Assembly: GCA_900548695.1 (NCBI GenBank)
Contig: URLC01000005.1
Coordinates: 76,287 to 140,286 of the forward strand
DNA: 64,000 nucleotides
Reading direction: 5' to 3'
DNA from: an uncultured Mycoplasmatota bacterium
GTDB taxonomy: Bacteria; Bacillota_I; Bacilli_A; RF39; UBA660
In this document: positions 61,645 through 64,000 of the stretch, piece after piece
How the letters are laid out: every line of letters starts with the position of its first letter
Numbering within the stretch: position 1 is the stretch's first letter
Translations under genes and position numbers: made by a program
Notes under the pieces: generated by a model
Databases searched by the model: none
What the model was told of the DNA's origin: nothing
The model's input: only the letters and a program-made list of their open reading frames with translations

Positions 61645-62931
61645 TTAATTATTAATTTTATCATAGGTCAATGTTTTAAAATCGTCATTTTTTTGAACAT
61701 ATAAACCTGAATTATTATAATAAATCCATTCATAATCCATTGGCAAAAGCAATTGCAGTTTATTATTTATAATTCCAAACTTATTATGTAAGCCAACCTT
61801 ATACATATTAGTAGTAATCTTATCAAAACTATCATAAGTTCTAACAATATTACCACTAAAATCTAAAATTACTACTTTCTCCTCTTTAGAACACACTACA
61901 TAATCGTCACCAATAACAGCTAATATTTCTAAATTTTGAAATGGGAAAATTTCATTTCCCTGAAAATCAAATAGACCATATAATTTTTGATTGTTAATAA
62001 TTTCAGACAAAACAAAGAAGCCATCACTATCCAAATTGCGATAGTATAGATTAGAATAAATCGCTTCTTTTATAATATTGCCATCCAAGTCAATAACACC
62101 TATATTATGATTAGCATCTCTAAAAAAAGAAATACCACTTTTAAAAGGCTCAGCTAATGTTACAGAGTACTCTTTTAACAACTTACCATCCAAATTATAA
62201 AGTTTAGATCCTGTTTCATCAGTAATGTAAATTATATCATTATACACATAAAAATTAGTACTAGAAAAAACTAATGGAATCTTATTTATATTACCACTTT
62301 TTTCTTTAAACAAAGTATATTGATCATTAGAATAAACAATAAAATACACTTCCTTATTTTTAGCATCAATAGTATAAGATATTAAATTAGGACTAGTAAC
62401 ATTCATCAAAGTTTTACCATTCTTATCAAGCAATTTGACATTATTATTAGAACGAGCAATTAATATTTTAGAATTATTAACACTTTCTAATTCCTCATAA
62501 GGGCCATCAATAATATGATTAGAAATATCTTTCAAAAAATACTTACCATTATCTTGAGTAATAATTCTATTAGAATCTACAATACTAATAAAGTCATACT
62601 TAAATGGAATCAATATATCATTATGTTTATTAATTAAACCATATTTTTTATCTTTTATAATAGGAATTAACCCATTTTTCTCTTGAAAATAATTTAAAGT
62701 ATCCTTTGCTTCACTCACCTTATAATCTAGAGGAATTACAACTTTTCCTGCATTATCAATATAACCAAAATTATTACCTTGTCTAACAATACTTAATTCG
62801 TGATTACCTGGAATAACTTCATCATAAGAACAAGTAGAAGAAGGAGCCTTCACGAAAAAATAACTCCCACTTACAATACAGCACAAACCAATAAATAAAA
62901 TAACAAGTGCAACCAGTTTACTCTTCCTCAT
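61645..62931 (-). CDS. WG-repeat beta-propeller-like protein
   Basis: A 428-residue protein anchored by an N-terminal helix (KLVALVILFIGLCCIVSGSYFFV, about 4-26) with the rest outside. It contains repeated KWG/WG units such as NFGYIDNAGKVVIPLDY, KYGLINKHNDILIPFKYDFI and FGIINNKLQLLLPMDYEWI, together forming a beta-propeller or solenoid. Repeats at about 50, 95, 280 and 390 are the clearest. WG proteins often bind other proteins or sit at the envelope, with no enzyme role. It lies 10 bases after the Ig-repeat surface protein gene. Confidence 0.82.
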   Translation of the reverse strand: MRKSKLVALVILFIGLCCIVSGSYFFVKAPSSTCSYDEVIPGNHELSIVRQGNNFGYIDNAGKVVIPLDYKVSEAKDTLNYFQEKNGLIPIIKDKKYGLINKHNDILIPFKYDFISIVDSNRIITQDNGKYFLKDISNHIIDGPYEELESVNNSKILIARSNNNVKLLDKNGKTLMNVTSPNLISYTIDAKNKEVYFIVYSNDQYTLFKEKSGNINKIPLVFSSTNFYVYNDIIYITDETGSKLYNLDGKLLKEYSVTLAEPFKSGISFFRDANHNIGVIDLDGNIIKEAIYSNLYYRNLDSDGFFVLSEIINNQKLYGLFDFQGNEIFPFQNLEILAVIGDDYVVCSKEEKVVILDFSGNIVRTYDSFDKITTNMYKVGLHNKFGIINNKLQLLLPMDYEWIYYNNSGLYVQKNDDFKTLTYDKINN

Positions 62932-62940
62932 AAAAACCTC

Positions 62941-64000
62941 CTAATGCACCACAATAGTACCCATACTAGCAGTATAAGATGGATAAAAAGAATTTCCTTC
63001 AAAGAATATTTCATATGATCCCGGAGATAAACTTTGTGTAATAGTACCATCATGAGTGGAACCAGAACTCCAACCATCACCCCAAGGATCCTTAATTTGT
63101 GTAGTACTAATTACACTACCATTCTTTTTTATAACAAAATTAACATAATAACTCTTATTAATCCAAGTTGCTCCACCATTCGCAATAGCCCATGTAAAGG
63201 TAAAATTATTACCACTATAAGAAACATCTAACTTTCCTATTGTATTACCATAAACACCACTTGGACAACTACCACCATAAGGCTTCGCAGCCCAAAAATC
63301 ACAAGAACTACGTTGTTTATACAATACTTTCCATTGTCCGACACTTCCACCAAGGTCTGGCTTAGAATTCTTAATACAGATTTGTGTAGTATCATAACTA
63401 CAATTTCCTACGTTATCACATACACGTAAATAAGTTTTATCATTTCTTATTGCGGAAAATGGGGTAGTCGTAAACGGCGACTTAGCCGAATTAGAATAAG
63501 TTGTCATATTATTCATATTATTATAACCATACTGCCAATAAGCAATTCCTGATTCTTTTTCATCTGCAGATAGAGTCAACGTAATAGTATTAGGTTGAGA
63601 AACACAACCAGGATTACCAGTAATTTTAATATTGCTAGGTGGTGTTTTATCAATGTATTTATCGACAGAACAACTTCTACTATTTCCTGCAACATCGGCT
63701 ATGGTAATAGAATCTGTTGTTCCTTCAGTAGAAAATATTGTTTCAAAACTTGGTTTTGTACAATTACTACCACCAGTATCATTACATCCCACACTTATCT
63801 TACGATTCTGATTTGTCCAACTCGTACTTTCTCCAACAACCTTTCCACACGTTGGCCTATCTACATCTAAATACACGTTAACCTTACAACTATTGGTATT
63901 TCCAGCTTGATCCTTTATCGTAAAATCATATGTTTTTGTACTGGTTGTAAAGTTTTTACTATATGGATTCTTCTCACATCCACTCGCATCATCATTACAT
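62941..64000 (-). CDS. C-terminal part of a large Ig-like-repeat surface protein (runs off the window)
   Basis: The frame stays open to 64000, giving at least 353 residues; the true start lies outside. An internal GTG at 63876 is not the start. At least two Ig-like (bacterial Ig/invasin-type) repeats are seen, with the recurring phrases CND.(G).C, and AGN(T/S)xSCxVxxYxD and DKTPP at the joins; Cys occur in pairs as in disulfide-bearing repeats. The last 110 residues look like a different C-terminal domain (WKVLYKQRSSCDFWAAKPYGGSC, then a beta-rich SGNNFTFTWAIANGG). No sorting signal or membrane anchor is visible at the end. An adhesin or secreted protein is likely. Confidence 0.85.
   Translation of the reverse strand, partial: CNDDASGCEKNPYSKNFTTSTKTYDFTIKDQAGNTNSCKVNVYLDVDRPTCGKVVGESTSWTNQNRKISVGCNDTGGSNCTKPSFETIFSTEGTTDSITIADVAGNSRSCSVDKYIDKTPPSNIKITGNPGCVSQPNTITLTLSADEKESGIAYWQYGYNNMNNMTTYSNSAKSPFTTTPFSAIRNDKTYLRVCDNVGNCSYDTTQICIKNSKPDLGGSVGQWKVLYKQRSSCDFWAAKPYGGSCPSGVYGNTIGKLDVSYSGNNFTFTWAIANGGATWINKSYYVNFVIKKNGSVISTTQIKDPWGDGWSSGSTHDGTITQSLSPGSYEIFFEGNSFYPSYTASMGTIVVH

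Overview
The window is about 64 kb of very AT-rich DNA from a low-GC Firmicute. It most resembles a Bacilli-type gut lineage with a compact genome (an RF39- or Erysipelotrichales-like organism; this placement is inference from gene content and style, not from a marker tree). It is read with standard bacterial decoding: no gene needs UGA as tryptophan. Several facts support Bacilli: a HrcA/CIRCE-controlled hrcA-grpE-dnaK-dnaJ operon, a T-box riboswitch, the order ylbD-ylbE-ylbF-rsmD, an AI-2E family permease next to alaS, an autoprotease/sigma pair spoIIGA-sigE, a second sporulation-type gene (spoVB-like), and promoters of the TTGACA-N17-TATAAT or TGnTATAAT type. Genes lie almost entirely on the minus strand. 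The plus-strand exceptions are yigZ, rnhC, spoVB and a two-component pair. Rho-independent hairpins separate most units, often overlapping stop codons.

Layout. 1-5.3 kb: a T-box leads two paralogous small P-loop kinases and alaS, next to a YrrI-like permease. 5.3-10.9 kb: yigZ, thymidine kinase, sigE, spoIIGA, a metallo-beta-lactamase-fold hydrolase, a single-pass protein of unknown role and a YitT transporter. 11-15.7 kb: a TetR-controlled heterodimeric ABC exporter with two perfect operator palindromes. 15.7-17.3 kb: a degenerate EEP-like protein, DedA and tRNA-Glu(CUC). 17.3-20.9 kb: five orphan proteins in three transcription units. 20.9-24.1 kb: a standalone Smr protein, a PfkB kinase, and a class B sortase with an NPETSD-ended beta-helix surface protein. 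24.2-27.7 kb: a cassette of a Sec-secreted small protein, two permeases and an ABC ATPase, organised like a bacteriocin/immunity locus. 27.8-32.6 kb: ppdK, trxA, cvpA-like, rnhC. 32.6-34.6 kb: a membrane-anchored XRE regulator and a YcxB-like protein. 34.7-39.4 kb: the heat-shock operon. 39.4-41.3 kb: a pilin-anchored glycine-rich/lectin protein. 41.4-42.8 kb: the rsmD-ylb cluster. 42.9-54.4 kb: a zincin-like protein, parC, parE, a 55-residue membrane peptide, recD2, mtaB and two single-pass coiled/acidic proteins. 54.6-64 kb: spoVB, a response regulator/histidine kinase pair, HelD, a phosphomutase, a WG-repeat protein and the end of an Ig-repeat surface protein.

Most of the window is housekeeping. 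The parts most likely to hold undescribed biology are the secreted-protein/ABC cassette (24.2-27.7 kb), the T-box-controlled kinase pair in front of alaS, the orphan block at 17.3-20.8 kb, the pilin-like lectin protein (39.5-41.3 kb), and the regulatory DNA of spoIIGA and of the XRE regulator. No CRISPR array, insertion sequence, prophage or rRNA operon was seen. No intergenic gap exceeds about 210 bp.
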